Part shown: positions 34,813 through 44,052 of the stretch, in pieces | Layout of the letters: every line of letters starts with the position of its first letter | Numbering within the stretch: position 1 is the first letter of the stretch | Origin: Streptomyces sp. ERV7 | GTDB lineage: Bacteria; Actinomycetota; Actinomycetes; Streptomycetales; Streptomycetaceae | Direction: 5' to 3' | DNA length: 64,000 nucleotides | NCBI RefSeq assembly: GCF_001653515.1 | Contig: NZ_LYOY01000040.1 | Coordinates: 1,302,001-1,366,000, forward strand | Position numbers and translations under genes: made by a program | Notes under the pieces: generated by a model | Databases searched by the model: none | Seen by the model: only the letters and a program-made list of their open reading frames with translations | Told to the model about the DNA's origin: nothing

Positions 34813-35664
34813 GTGCCAACCGCGATAGCCGTCACCAGCCCGGACCTGGTGTTACCCGCGGCCGATCCGCATACGCCGCCGCCGGCGGTCTTCTCGTCCC
34901 CGGACGTCCAGCCGCTCGACGCCGCGCTCGCCCACGCGCACCGCCTGCTCGATCTGCACGGCCATGTGATCGTGCTGTACCCGGACTCGCTTCCGGCCGC
35001 CCACGAGCGGCGGCTGCACACCGTCCGCTCGATCCTGGAGAGCGACCGGATCGCGCTGATCGGATCGCCTCTGCCGCCGCTCGGCCTGGCCGTGCTCGCA
35101 CAGCAGCTGAGCCGCCTCTCGGTGTGCGACTTCAGCCCCGGCGTGCTCGCCTCGGCGGCCCGCCTCCTCGCGCACTACGTCCACGCGGGCGCCGTCCTCA
35201 ACTCCGTCACCCGGCTCGACCGCGTCCCGGTCGGCCTCAAGACGCACGCCAAGTCCTGGCTGCCCGGCAGTCAGTTCGCGGTCGTCGCCCACCCGGCGCC
35301 GCAGCTGGTCAGGATCGGCGCGGGCGATCTGGAGGGGCCCGACTACGCCTGCCATCTGCTGGTGGCGGGGGCCGCGGCGCCCTCCGAGTGGGTCACCGGC
35401 ACGCTCGCCGCCGCCTGGCAGGTCGGCGCCGTACTGGAAGTCCCGCTGCCGGGGTACTCGCCCGACTGGTGGGGGACGTCCAGGCTCACCGAGTTCGCCG
35501 CCCATCTGCCCGATCTGTCCGTGCTCTACCAGCTCGTGGCCTCCGTGCGACGGGAGTCGTGCCGGTGGTGCGGCATGGAACTCATCGGCGACCGCTGCGG
35601 GTTCTGCGCCTCCCCCGTCCCCGCCCCCGAGCTCCGGCTGCCCGCGGGAGGCACGTACAGCTAG
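34813..35664 (+). CDS. Zinc-ribbon protein at the head of the Tad pilus locus, TTA-containing
   Basis: 283 residues from GTG 34813 (GGGGA upstream). No enzyme motif. The central part (LARLLAHYVHAG region, RVPVGLKTHAKSWLPGSQFA) is alpha/beta; the C-terminus CRWCGMELIGDRCGFCASPV has two CxxC pairs, a zinc ribbon. Codon 14 is TTA (34852-34854), the rare leucine codon read only by the bldA tRNA, so synthesis should depend on the developmental state. It lies 68 bp upstream of the CpaB-like gene on the same strand and may be a regulator or assembly factor of the pilus cluster (inference). Confidence 0.65.
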   Translation: MPTAIAVTSPDLVLPAADPHTPPPAVFSSPDVQPLDAALAHAHRLLDLHGHVIVLYPDSLPAAHERRLHTVRSILESDRIALIGSPLPPLGLAVLAQQLSRLSVCDFSPGVLASAARLLAHYVHAGAVLNSVTRLDRVPVGLKTHAKSWLPGSQFAVVAHPAPQLVRIGAGDLEGPDYACHLLVAGAAAPSEWVTGTLAAAWQVGAVLEVPLPGYSPDWWGTSRLTEFAAHLPDLSVLYQLVASVRRESCRWCGMELIGDRCGFCASPVPAPELRLPAGGTYS

Positions 35665-35732
35665 CCGCCGCGCAGCCCGCCCGGTGGCCTTGTCCGCTCA
35701 GTCCCCTGTCATCGAACGAGGTCGTACGGTCA

Positions 35733-36437
35733 ATGAACTCCCGCCAGCGCCGTGGCGTCATCCTTCTCCTGGTCTCGGTCCTGTGCGCCGCGGGCGCCTT
35801 CGCCGGGGTCCTCTCGGTGATCCACGACGCCAACTCGAAGGTCGGCCCCGAGGTGACGGCGTACCGGGTCAAGGGCGATATCGAGCCCTACAAGGAGCTC
35901 AAGGACAGTCAGTTCGAGAAGACGTCGATGCCCGAGCGGTGGCTTCCGGACAACGCGGTCACCGACCTCTCCGCCCTCCGCGGGATGATCGCCGTCACCC
36001 GGCTCAGGGCCGGATCGCTGCTCCAGTCCGACATGATCGTCAAGCGGCCCCAACTCCGGCCGGGTGAGCAGGAGATCGCGATCATGATCGACGCGGCCAC
36101 CGGGGTGGCGGGCAAGATCCAGCCGGGCTCCTCGGTCAACATCTTCGCCACCTTCGCCGCCGCCAAGCAGGGCGACACCCCCCAGTCGAAGATCATCGTC
36201 TCCGGCGCCCGGGTCCTCGACGTCGGCAAACTCACCCCCCTCGACCCCGGCCGCGACGACCGCAACAAGAGCACCGAGGCGGTCCCGATCACCTTCGCCC
36301 TCGGCACCCTCGACGCCCAGCGCGTCGCGTACGCGGAGTCCTTCGCCCAGCACGTGCGGCTCGCGCTCGTCGCACCCGGCGGCGACTCCCCGGTGCCGCC
36401 CGGCGACCGTACGTACCGCCTCGAAAAGGACCAGTGA
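35733..36437 (+). CDS. CpaB/RcpC-like pilus assembly protein (SAF domain)
   Basis: 234 residues, ATG 35733. One N-terminal membrane helix (GVILLLVSVLCAAGAFAGVL) then an SAF domain (AYRVKGDIEPYKELKDSQFE; GMIAVTRLRAGSLLQSDMIV) and the RcpC-like continuation (GVAGKIQPGSSVNIFATFAA; KIIVSGARVLDVGKLTP). CpaB proteins are periplasmic or extracytoplasmic parts of Tad secretion/pilus machines. First structural gene of the tad cluster, 8 bp before the ATPase-like gene. Confidence 0.85.
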   Translation: MNSRQRRGVILLLVSVLCAAGAFAGVLSVIHDANSKVGPEVTAYRVKGDIEPYKELKDSQFEKTSMPERWLPDNAVTDLSALRGMIAVTRLRAGSLLQSDMIVKRPQLRPGEQEIAIMIDAATGVAGKIQPGSSVNIFATFAAAKQGDTPQSKIIVSGARVLDVGKLTPLDPGRDDRNKSTEAVPITFALGTLDAQRVAYAESFAQHVRLALVAPGGDSPVPPGDRTYRLEKDQ

Positions 36438-36444
36438 GGTTCGG

Positions 36445-37680
36445 ATGACCACCAGGATCCTCCCGGCCGTCCAGGACGCCGACGCCGCCCGGTCCGTGAC
36501 CACCCTGCTCAGCCAGCTCCCCGACGCCGAACCCGCCGCGCCCGTCGCGGACTCCACCCAGCTCCTGGACACCCTGGCCCGGCTCGCCGGGGACTCCCTG
36601 GACGAGCTGCCCGAGGTCGTCCTGGTCCACGAGCGCATCGGCCCGGTGCCCGCCCTCGACCTGGTGCGCGAGGTCGCCCTGCGCTTCCCCGCCGTCGGCG
36701 TCGTCCTGATCACCTCGGACGCGGGCCCCGGCCTGTTCGCCGCCGCCATGGACTCGGGCGCGCGCGGCCTGGTCACCCTGCCGCTGCACTACGAGGAGCT
36801 GGTCAGCCGGGTGCAGGCGGCCGCCCAGTGGTCGGTCGGGGTGCGCCGCCATCTGGGCGGCGGGGGCGAGGCCTCCAGCGGTCCCGGCGGCACGGTCGTC
36901 ACCGTCACCGGCGCCAAGGGCGGGGTCGGCGCCACGGTCACCGCCATCCACCTCGCGCTCGCGGCGAGGGCGTCGGGCCGCACCACGGCCCTGGTCGACA
37001 TGGACCTCCAGGCCGGTGACGTGGCCTCCTACCTCGACGTCCAGTTCCGCCGCTCCATCGCGGACCTCGCCACCATCACCGACATCTCGCCCCGGGTCCT
37101 CCAGGACGCCCTGTTCACCCACGCCAGCGGCGTGGGCCTGCTGCTCGCCCCGGGCGACGGCGAACGTGCCGAGGAGGTCACCGACCGGGCGGCCCGCCAG
37201 ATCCTCTCCGCCCTGCGCCACCGCTACGAGGTGGTGATCGCGGACTGCGGCACCCAGATGAACGCCGCCAACGCCGCCGCCGTCGAACTGGCCGACACCG
37301 CCGTCCTGGTCACCACCCCCGACGTGGTCTCGGTCCGGGCCGCCAAGCGGATCGTCCGGATGTGGGACCGCCTCCAGATCCGCAAGGCCGAGGAGACCAC
37401 GACCGTGGTCAACCGGCACACCCGCGCCACCGAGATCCAGCCCCCGCTGGTCCAGAAGGTCACCGGCACCCGGGTCACCCGCACCTCAGTCCCCGCCAAC
37501 TTCAAGGAGCTCCAGGCCGTCGTCGACGCGGGCCGGCTGCACGACCTGGACGCCAAGTCCACGGTCAAGCAGGCGCTGTGGACGCTCGCGGGCGAGCTGG
37601 GCCTGGTCAAGGGGGTCGGCCCGGCGCCCGAGAAGAGCGGCCGGGGAACCCTCGTACTGCGGCGCCGGGGGCACGGATGA
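36445..37680 (+). CDS. CpaE/TadZ-like ATPase (MinD-type)
   Basis: 411 residues. An atypical receiver-like N-terminal domain (VVLVHERIGPVPALDLVREV; GVVLITSDAGPGLFAAAMDS) is followed by a MinD/ParA ATPase with VVTVTGAKGGVGATVTAIHL; the Walker A second lysine is replaced by Ala (KGGVGAT), as in several CpaE/TadZ proteins. TALVDMDLQAGDVASYLDV and YEVVIADCGTQMN complete the fold. TadZ proteins localise the pilus machine at a pole or site. Stop overlaps the next ATG (ATGA). Confidence 0.85.
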   Translation: MTTRILPAVQDADAARSVTTLLSQLPDAEPAAPVADSTQLLDTLARLAGDSLDELPEVVLVHERIGPVPALDLVREVALRFPAVGVVLITSDAGPGLFAAAMDSGARGLVTLPLHYEELVSRVQAAAQWSVGVRRHLGGGGEASSGPGGTVVTVTGAKGGVGATVTAIHLALAARASGRTTALVDMDLQAGDVASYLDVQFRRSIADLATITDISPRVLQDALFTHASGVGLLLAPGDGERAEEVTDRAARQILSALRHRYEVVIADCGTQMNAANAAAVELADTAVLVTTPDVVSVRAAKRIVRMWDRLQIRKAEETTTVVNRHTRATEIQPPLVQKVTGTRVTRTSVPANFKELQAVVDAGRLHDLDAKSTVKQALWTLAGELGLVKGVGPAPEKSGRGTLVLRRRGHG

Positions 37681-38042
37681 GGGGCATACGGACACCGGCC
37701 GACCGGGACCGGGGCCAGATCATCGTCGAGTTCACCGGGATGGTGCCGATCATCCTGGTGACCCTCGCCGCGATCTGGCAGCTGGTGCTCACCGGCTACA
37801 CGTACACCGTCGCCGGGCACGTGGCCGACGAGGGGGCGCGGGGGGCGGCGGCGTGCGAGGCGGCGATGCGGGCGGCCGCCCCGGACGGCTGGGAGGTCGG
37901 GACGGGGTGCGGCGGAGGCGGCGACCCCGACGTCTTCACGGCCACCGTCGCGATCAAGGTCCCGGTGCTCTTCCCCGGGGCGCTGTCCTTCCCGTTCACG
38001 GTGCACGGGCGGGCCGGGGCGGCGCGGGAGGAGACGCCGTGA
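37677..38042 (+). CDS. TadE-like pseudopilin
   Basis: 121 residues with a short basic leader and the TadE signature DRGQIIVEFTGMVPIILVTL, a membrane helix beginning after the prepilin-like cut site with Glu at +5 position. A small extracytoplasmic domain with two Cys follows (ACEAAMRAAA; GTGCGGGGDP). Processed by the prepilin peptidase and placed in the pilus or its base. Overlaps both neighbours by four bases. Confidence 0.85.
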   Translation: MRGIRTPADRDRGQIIVEFTGMVPIILVTLAAIWQLVLTGYTYTVAGHVADEGARGAAACEAAMRAAAPDGWEVGTGCGGGGDPDVFTATVAIKVPVLFPGALSFPFTVHGRAGAAREETP

Positions 38043-38416
38043 GGCGCCGCGGACGCGGGAGCGACCGGGGCTCGGCCGCCGTCGAGTACCTCGGCTTCCT
38101 GCCGCTGCTGCTCCTGGTCGCGCTCGCCGGCGTCCAGCTGGGGCTCGCCGCGTACGCCGCCCAGCAGGCGGGCACGGCCGCCCGGGCCGCCGCCCGCACC
38201 GGCGCCCAGACCGAGCGGGCGGGCGGCGCCGCCCGGGCGGGGAAGGCCGCCGTCAGCGAGTGGGTCGGCAGACGCAGCGAGATCGGCGTCTCGGGCTGCC
38301 CCGGCTCCACGGTGACCGCCACGGTCACCGTCTCCATCCCGTCCGTCTTCCCCGGCATCGACCACTTCGGCCCGGTCCACAAGAGCGCCACCATGCCCTG
38401 CGACGACAGCAACTGA
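38039..38416 (+). CDS. TadE/TadF-like pseudopilin
   Basis: 125 residues starting GTGA over the preceding stop. It has the same layout as its neighbour: basic leader, DRGSAAVEYLGFLPLLLLVA, one helix, then a ~80-residue domain with two Cys (SGCPGSTVTAT ... ATMPCDDSN). Probably a partner pseudopilin. Confidence 0.85.
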   Translation: MRRRGRGSDRGSAAVEYLGFLPLLLLVALAGVQLGLAAYAAQQAGTAARAAARTGAQTERAGGAARAGKAAVSEWVGRRSEIGVSGCPGSTVTATVTVSIPSVFPGIDHFGPVHKSATMPCDDSN

Positions 38417-38433
38417 CCGAGGAGGCACGCCAC

Positions 38434-39771
38434 ATGAGCCTGCGGGCCCGTATCACCGCCCCCGAGGAGAGCCGGGGCGGCGAGGGAGACGCGCACCTCG
38501 TCGCCGCCTACCGGGGCAAGCTCCTGGAGGAGATCGACCTCGCCGAGATGTCCTCGCTCGCCGCCGCCGAGCGCCGGGCGCGGCTCGAACGCGTCCTCGG
38601 CCACATCCTCAGCCGCGAGGGCCCGGTCCTGTCCACCGGCGAGCGGGCCCAGCTGATCCGCCGGGTCGTCGACGAGGCGCTGGGCCTGGGCGTACTGGAA
38701 CCGCTCCTGGAGGACGCGTCCGTCACCGAGATCATGGTCAACGGCCCCGACCAGATCTATGTGGAGCGCGGCGGGCGGGTCGAGCGGCTGCCGATGCGGT
38801 TCGCCTCGCACGAGCAGCTGATGCAGACCATCGAGCGGATCGTGTCGACCGTCAACCGCCGCGTCGACGAGTCCAACCCGATGGTGGACGCCCGGCTGCC
38901 GTCCGGCGAGCGCGTCAACGTGATCATCCCGCCGCTCTCGCTGACCGGCGCCACCCTCACCATCCGCCGCTTCCCGCGCTCCTTCACGCTCCCCGAGCTG
39001 ATCGCCTTCGGCTCGCTCGACCAGTCCATGCTGATGCTGCTCGCCGGGCTGATCCAGGCGAAGTTCAACGTGATCGTCTCCGGCGCCACCGGCACCGGCA
39101 AGACGACCCTGCTGAACGCCCTCTCCGGCCTCATCCCCGAGCACGAGCGCATCATCACCATCGAGGACTCCGCCGAACTCCAGCTCCAGCAGAGCCATGT
39201 GATCCGCCTGGAGGCCCGCCCGGCGAACGTCGAGGGCAAGGGCCATGTCTCCATCCGCGACCTGGTCCGCAACTCGCTCCGGATGCGCCCCGACCGGATC
39301 GTGGTCGGCGAGGTGCGCGGCGGCGAGTCCCTCGACATGCTCCAGGCGATGTCCACCGGCCACGACGGCTCGCTGGCCACCGTCCACGCCAACAGCGCCG
39401 AGGACGCCCTGATGCGGCTCCAGACACTGGCCTCCATGTCCGAGATCAAGATCCCCTTCGAGGCGCTGCACGACCAGATCAACTCGGCCGTCGACGTCCT
39501 GGTCCAGCTCACCCGGCACGCCGACGGCTCCCGCCGGGTCACCGAGATCGCCCTGCTCGACTCGCACGGCCGCGACCCCTACCGGCTCGCCACCGTCGCC
39601 CGGTTCGAGCCCCGTCCGATGACCGCCGACGGGCGCGTCCACGGCGAGTTCCGCCACTTCCCGCTCCCGCGCCGCGTCGCCGAACGCCTCTACCTCGCGG
39701 GCCAGCCCGTGCCGCAGGCGTTCGGCATCGCCTCCTTCGACGAACAGCTCGCCACCCGAGAGGCCAGGTAG
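38434..39771 (+). CDS. TadA/CpaF secretion ATPase
   Basis: 445 residues, ATG 38434 behind GAGGAGG. An N-terminal helical domain (LDVLEEA-type region: GLGVLEPLLEDASVTEIMVN) is followed by the RecA-like core: Walker A IVSGATGTGKTTLLNALSGL, Asp box IITIEDSAELQLQ, Walker B MRPDRIVVGEVRGGESLDML, His box STGHDGSLATVHANS. As a hexamer it powers assembly and retraction of the Flp pilus at the inner face of the membrane. Confidence 0.95.
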   Translation: MSLRARITAPEESRGGEGDAHLVAAYRGKLLEEIDLAEMSSLAAAERRARLERVLGHILSREGPVLSTGERAQLIRRVVDEALGLGVLEPLLEDASVTEIMVNGPDQIYVERGGRVERLPMRFASHEQLMQTIERIVSTVNRRVDESNPMVDARLPSGERVNVIIPPLSLTGATLTIRRFPRSFTLPELIAFGSLDQSMLMLLAGLIQAKFNVIVSGATGTGKTTLLNALSGLIPEHERIITIEDSAELQLQQSHVIRLEARPANVEGKGHVSIRDLVRNSLRMRPDRIVVGEVRGGESLDMLQAMSTGHDGSLATVHANSAEDALMRLQTLASMSEIKIPFEALHDQINSAVDVLVQLTRHADGSRRVTEIALLDSHGRDPYRLATVARFEPRPMTADGRVHGEFRHFPLPRRVAERLYLAGQPVPQAFGIASFDEQLATREAR

Positions 39772-39779
39772 CACCGCCC

Positions 39780-40718
39780 ATGTCCGCACTCACCCAGCTG
39801 ACGATCGGGGTCACACTGCTCGCCTGCACGGCGGCGGTCGTCGGTGTGCACGTGTACGCCACCGGGCGCGCCCAGCGCCGGGCCCTGGTCGAACGGCTCT
39901 CCACCGCCGGGGAGCTGCCGTCCGCCGGGCGCCGGCGGCCCTTCGCCGGGGTGGACCGCAGGCTGCGCCGCACCGCCGTCGGCAAGCGCATCGAGCGCAA
40001 ACTCGCGGTGACCGGCCTGGACCTCACCCCCGGTGAGTTCTTCGTCTACGTCCTCGCCGGAGTGGTCGGGCTGTGGGTGGTGGCGGCCTCGGTGCTCGCC
40101 TCCTTCTTCGGCCCGCTCGCGGCGCTGGCCGGGCTGTGGGCCGCCAACACCTTCCTGAACTGGCAGCGCACCCGGCGTACCGAGGCGTTCATCAACCAGC
40201 TCCCGGAGATCTCCCGGGTGATCGCCAACGCCACCCAGGCCGGGCTCGCCCTGCGCACCGCGATCGCCATGGCGGCGGACGAGCTGGAGGCCCCGGCGGG
40301 CGACGAGCTCAAGACGGTCGCCGACCAGCTCGCCGTCGGCCGCACCCTCGACGACGCGCTCGGCGAGCTGGCGAAGCGGCTGCCCTCGCGCGAACTGGTC
40401 ATCCTGGTATCGACGTTGATCCTCTCCAACCGGGCGGGCGGCGCGGTCGTCAACTCGCTGCGCAACCTCACCACCACCCTGGAGGAGCGCAAGGAGACCC
40501 GCCGCGAGGTGCGCACCCAGCTGTCCCAGGTGAACACCACGGCGTACGCGGTTCCGGCGATCGGGGTCGGTGCGATGCTGCTCGTCAACCAGATCGCGCC
40601 GGGCTCGCTGGCCAAGATGACCGGCTCGTTCCTGGGCCAGGCCGCGGTCGTCGTGGCGCTCGGGCTCTACGCGCTCGGCTTCGTCGCGATCCGCCGCATC
40701 TCGAAGATCGACGTCTGA
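39780..40718 (+). CDS. TadB-like inner-membrane platform protein
   Basis: 312 residues. Type II secretion F-domain (EISRVIANATQAGLALRTAI; VSTLILSNRAGGAVVNSLRN) between hydrophobic segments near residues 8-25, ~80-115 and at the C-terminus. With TadC it forms the membrane platform on which the ATPase acts. 8 bp from tadA and 10 bp from tadC. Confidence 0.9.
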   Translation: MSALTQLTIGVTLLACTAAVVGVHVYATGRAQRRALVERLSTAGELPSAGRRRPFAGVDRRLRRTAVGKRIERKLAVTGLDLTPGEFFVYVLAGVVGLWVVAASVLASFFGPLAALAGLWAANTFLNWQRTRRTEAFINQLPEISRVIANATQAGLALRTAIAMAADELEAPAGDELKTVADQLAVGRTLDDALGELAKRLPSRELVILVSTLILSNRAGGAVVNSLRNLTTTLEERKETRREVRTQLSQVNTTAYAVPAIGVGAMLLVNQIAPGSLAKMTGSFLGQAAVVVALGLYALGFVAIRRISKIDV

Positions 40719-40728
40719 GGGGGCGGGC

Positions 40729-41616
40729 ATGGAACTGATCCTGGGACTCATCGGCGGGCTCAGCGTCCTGGGCGCCTTCCAGGGCGTGCGGATGTACCGC
40801 GCCGAGGCCAAGCTCCCCGGCGACCTGGCCCTCGCCCTGGAGGTCGGCGCCACCCGCACCACCCGCACCGGCGGCGCCATCGACCGCCTCGGCATCCGCT
40901 ACGCCCCGCTCGTTCTGCGGCTGATGGGCCCCAAGCGGGTCAGCGAGAAGCGCCGCAGGATCGACATGGCGGGCAACCCCGGGGGCCTGACCATCGACCG
41001 GTACGCGGCGCGGCGCGCGGTGTACGGGGCGCTCGGCGCGGTCGGCGCGGTGGTGATGGTCTCCGGCGGCAACTACCTGCTCGCCCTGCTGATGGTCGCG
41101 TTCGCGTACTACTGGGTCGAGGTCGGCATCTGGGCGGCCGTCCGCCGCCGCCGCGACGACATCGAGCGCACCCTGCCGGACTTCCTCGACGTGCTCGCGG
41201 TCGTGGTCTCGGCGGGCCTCGGCTTCCGCCAGGCCCTGGAGCGGGTCGCGGAGAAGTACGAGGGGCCCTGGGCCGACGAGGTGCGCATAGCGCTGCGCCA
41301 GATGGACATGGGGGTCAGCCGCCGCCAGGCCTTCGACGACCTGCGCCGGCGCAACGACTCCGAGCAGGTCGCCATGTTCGTCACGGCCCTTCAGCAGGGC
41401 GAGGAGCTCGGCGCGCCCATCGTGGACACGTTGATAGCGATCGCCACCGACATGCGCCGCACCGACGCCCAGAACGCCCGCCGCAAGGCCGCCAAGGCGG
41501 TACCCAAGGCCACGCTGATGGTCACCACCTTCATGGTGCCCGCCACCATGATCCTGATGGCGTCCGCGATGCTGCTCGGCTCCGAGGCCGACATCGGCTC
41601 GCTCACGGGGAAGTGA
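40729..41616 (+). CDS. TadC-like inner-membrane platform protein
   Basis: 295 residues with a T2SSF domain (LPDFLDVLAVVVSAGLGFRQ; MFVTALQQGEELGAPIVDTL) and hydrophobic segments near residues ~105-135 and ~265-285. Pairs with TadB. It is followed 10 bp later by a sensor kinase gene, so the two-component system is in the same transcription unit. Confidence 0.9.
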   Translation: MELILGLIGGLSVLGAFQGVRMYRAEAKLPGDLALALEVGATRTTRTGGAIDRLGIRYAPLVLRLMGPKRVSEKRRRIDMAGNPGGLTIDRYAARRAVYGALGAVGAVVMVSGGNYLLALLMVAFAYYWVEVGIWAAVRRRRDDIERTLPDFLDVLAVVVSAGLGFRQALERVAEKYEGPWADEVRIALRQMDMGVSRRQAFDDLRRRNDSEQVAMFVTALQQGEELGAPIVDTLIAIATDMRRTDAQNARRKAAKAVPKATLMVTTFMVPATMILMASAMLLGSEADIGSLTGK

Positions 41617-41626
41617 GGGGAGCGCC

Positions 41627-42889
41627 ATGCGGAAGCAGCCGCGGCCGGAGGGCCCGCCGTCGCCCGAGCCCGAGGTCTCCCTCCAGCTCAACGCCCTCCA
41701 GGCGCTGTGCCGCCAGGTCTTCCTGTTCCGGCTGGCGATGATAGGGCTCGCCACCCCCTTCGCCCTGGCCAACTCGGCCCGGGGTGTGGCCACATGGCTG
41801 GTCTCCGGGGCCGTACTGATCACCTTCATGGGCTCGTACGCGCTCTACCGCGACTGGGAGCGCTTCGGCCCGCTGCTGCTGCGCCACCCGTGTCTGCTCG
41901 GCGTGGACACCGCCTCCGGCGCGCTGCTGCTGTTCACCGCGACCGCCGACTCCCCGCTCGGCTACGTCGTCGTCTGCACCCCGCTGCTCGCGGGCCTGGT
42001 GTACGGGTGGCGGGGCGCGGGCGTCTTCGCCGGGCTCCAGTGCGTGATCCTCGCGCTCGCGTACATGGCCCAGCACCGCCACCACCAGCCGGTCGCCCCG
42101 GCCCTGCTGCTGCCCGGCTTCTGTGTGCTGGCGGGCGCGGCCGGGGTCGCGCTGCGGGGCCTGCTGCTGCGGTTCGGGATGGCCTCGCGGGCGCTCACCG
42201 AGGCACGGGCGAGGCTGGCGGTGGAGGAAGAACGGGCCCGGCTGGCCCGCGAGTTGCACGACTCGGTCGCCAAGACCCTGTACGGTGTGGCGCTCGCCGC
42301 CGAGGGCCTGGCGGCCTCGGCCGACCGCGCCGACCCGGTGGCGGTCCGCCGGGGGGCGACGCTGGTGGCCCGCTCGGCCCGGCGCGCCGCCGCCGAGTCC
42401 CGCGAGCTCCTCGCCGATCTGCGCCGCGAGCCGGGCCCGGACGGGGGAGTGGACGTACTGGCGGAACTGGCCGCGCGCGTGAGGGACTTCGCGGCGCGCG
42501 GCGGGGAGACGGGCGTGAGCTACCGGTCCCTCTCCCTGGACGGCGGGCCCGCGACGCGGGTCCCGCACCCGGTCGCCCGCCAGCTCCTGACGATCGCCTC
42601 GGAGGCCCTGGAGAACGCCCACCGCCACGCCGGCCCCGCGCGCGTGGACGTGTCGGCGGGCGTGGTCGGGGACGTGCTCCGCATCAGCGTGTACGACGAC
42701 GGGCGCGGCCTGCCCCCCGGCACCACGCTCGACGGGCTGCGCCGGGCGGGCCACTTCGGCCTGGTCGGCATGGTCGAGCGCGCGGCGGACCTCGGCGCGC
42801 GCATCCGTATCGGCCGGGGCGAGGCGGTGCGGGGCACGGAGGTCCGCCTGGACCTGCCGCTGGCCGCGCTGGAGAGGAGCGGGGTGTGA
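41627..42889 (+). CDS. Sensor histidine kinase (NarL/DesK type)
   Basis: 420 residues. About five hydrophobic segments (residues ~35-170) form a membrane sensor without a large loop. The HisKA_3 region LARELHDSVAKTLYGVALAA carries the phospho-His; the ATPase domain shows ENAHRHAGPARVDVSAG and YDDGRGLPPGTTLDGL. It probably phosphorylates the adjoining regulator, whose start overlaps its stop (GTGA). Location inside the tad cluster suggests control of pilus genes by a surface or membrane cue (inference). Confidence 0.9.
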   Translation: MRKQPRPEGPPSPEPEVSLQLNALQALCRQVFLFRLAMIGLATPFALANSARGVATWLVSGAVLITFMGSYALYRDWERFGPLLLRHPCLLGVDTASGALLLFTATADSPLGYVVVCTPLLAGLVYGWRGAGVFAGLQCVILALAYMAQHRHHQPVAPALLLPGFCVLAGAAGVALRGLLLRFGMASRALTEARARLAVEEERARLARELHDSVAKTLYGVALAAEGLAASADRADPVAVRRGATLVARSARRAAAESRELLADLRREPGPDGGVDVLAELAARVRDFAARGGETGVSYRSLSLDGGPATRVPHPVARQLLTIASEALENAHRHAGPARVDVSAGVVGDVLRISVYDDGRGLPPGTTLDGLRRAGHFGLVGMVERAADLGARIRIGRGEAVRGTEVRLDLPLAALERSGV

Positions 42890-43659
42890 CACGGGTGGTG
42901 GTGGCGGACGACAACCCGGTCGTACGGGCCGGGCTCACCGCGCTGCTCGACGGCCGGGGCGGCACCCGGGTCGTGGCCGAGGCGGCGGACGGCGGCGAGG
43001 CGTACGAGGCGGCCCTACTGCACCGGCCGGACGTCGTCCTGCTCGATGTACGGATGCCCGGCGTGGACGGTCTCGCGGCCCTGCCCCGTCTGGTGCGGGT
43101 GGCGCCGGTGATGATGCTGACGTACAGCGGCGAGGCCGAGACCGTACGCGAGGCGCTGCGGCTGGGGGCGCGCGGCTATCTGGTGCACGGCGAGTTCACG
43201 GTGGAACAACTGGTGGGCGCGGTACGGGACATCGGCGAGGGCCGCGGACACTTCTCGGTGACGGCGGCGAGGGCACTGGGTGACACGGCGGGGGCCGGGG
43301 GAGTGGTCAGCCCCGCCACCTCTCCAAGTGTCATGACCCGGTCGATTTCGTTAAATCCGAACGAAGAGGCTTCGCGGATGCAACTGGATGTGGGACAGTC
43401 GTCAGCGGGAGCGCGGAGGCAAACTCCGCTCCTGCGCAAGGGACTTGGGGCGCACCGGCTGAGCAGGAGGGAGACGGAGGTGATGGAGCTGATCGCGGTG
43501 GGCATGAGCAATCAGCAGATCGCCGCCGCCTGCTTCATCAGCGAGAAGACGGTGAAGAACCACATCAACCGGATCTTCGCGAAGCTACACAGCAACAGCC
43601 GTACACAGGCTGTCGCGACGTGGCTGGGGACGCGGGCGGAGCGGGGGGTGGCGGGATGA
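42886..43659 (+). CDS. LuxR-type response regulator, TTA-containing
   Basis: 257 residues. Receiver domain with VVVADDNPVVRAGL (acid pocket), VVLLDVRMPGVDG (phospho-Asp) and MLTYSGEAE, then HTH: HRLSRRETEVMELIAVGMSN and KTVKNHINRIFAKLH. The linker is about 45 residues and compositionally odd; inside it codon 156 is TTA (43351-43353) in a locally AT-rich patch (ATT TCG TTA AAT). Completion of the regulator would thus need the bldA tRNA, giving developmental timing to whatever it controls. Partner of the preceding kinase. Confidence 0.9.
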   Translation: MTRVVVADDNPVVRAGLTALLDGRGGTRVVAEAADGGEAYEAALLHRPDVVLLDVRMPGVDGLAALPRLVRVAPVMMLTYSGEAETVREALRLGARGYLVHGEFTVEQLVGAVRDIGEGRGHFSVTAARALGDTAGAGGVVSPATSPSVMTRSISLNPNEEASRMQLDVGQSSAGARRQTPLLRKGLGAHRLSRRETEVMELIAVGMSNQQIAAACFISEKTVKNHINRIFAKLHSNSRTQAVATWLGTRAERGVAG

Positions 43660-43821
43660 GGCCCCCGGACCTTCGCCGTCTCTCCTGGTCCCGGACGCCG
43701 GGCCGCCGCCTCCCCTCCCCGCTGCGGAATTGGGCCCAGGGGCCCTGTGCCGGAACCGGAGGGCCCGGGTACGGTGCGGCTGTCGAGCGCGGCACCGCCG
43801 TAGACCCCGGAGGGGACCACC

Positions 43822-44052
43822 ATGAACGACAAGCTCCTCAAGCCCGCGACCGCCGCCAGGATCCGGGTCCACGGCTGGCTGAACACCACGGCGACGGCGC
43901 TGCGGCGGCGGGGGGACCGGGGGCAGGGCGCGGTCGAGTACATGGGGATCATCATCGTGGTGGTGGCGATCATTCTGGTGCTTACGCAGACGAATTTCGG
44001 CACGACGATCGCCGGGAAGATCACGGCGGCGATCAACAAGATCAACCCCTGA
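43822..44052 (+). CDS. Flp-type pilin
   Basis: 76 residues, ATG behind CGGAGGGGACC. A long basic leader (residues 1-35) ends in RGDRGQGAVEYMGIIIVVVA: prepilin-type Gly cut site with Glu at +5, then a 20-residue hydrophobic helix and a short tail (FGTTIAGKITAAINKINP). Mature product would be about 40 residues, typical of Flp major pilins. The 162 bp before it, after the response regulator, contains its own promoter region and no other gene. Confidence 0.85.
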   Translation: MNDKLLKPATAARIRVHGWLNTTATALRRRGDRGQGAVEYMGIIIVVVAIILVLTQTNFGTTIAGKITAAINKINP

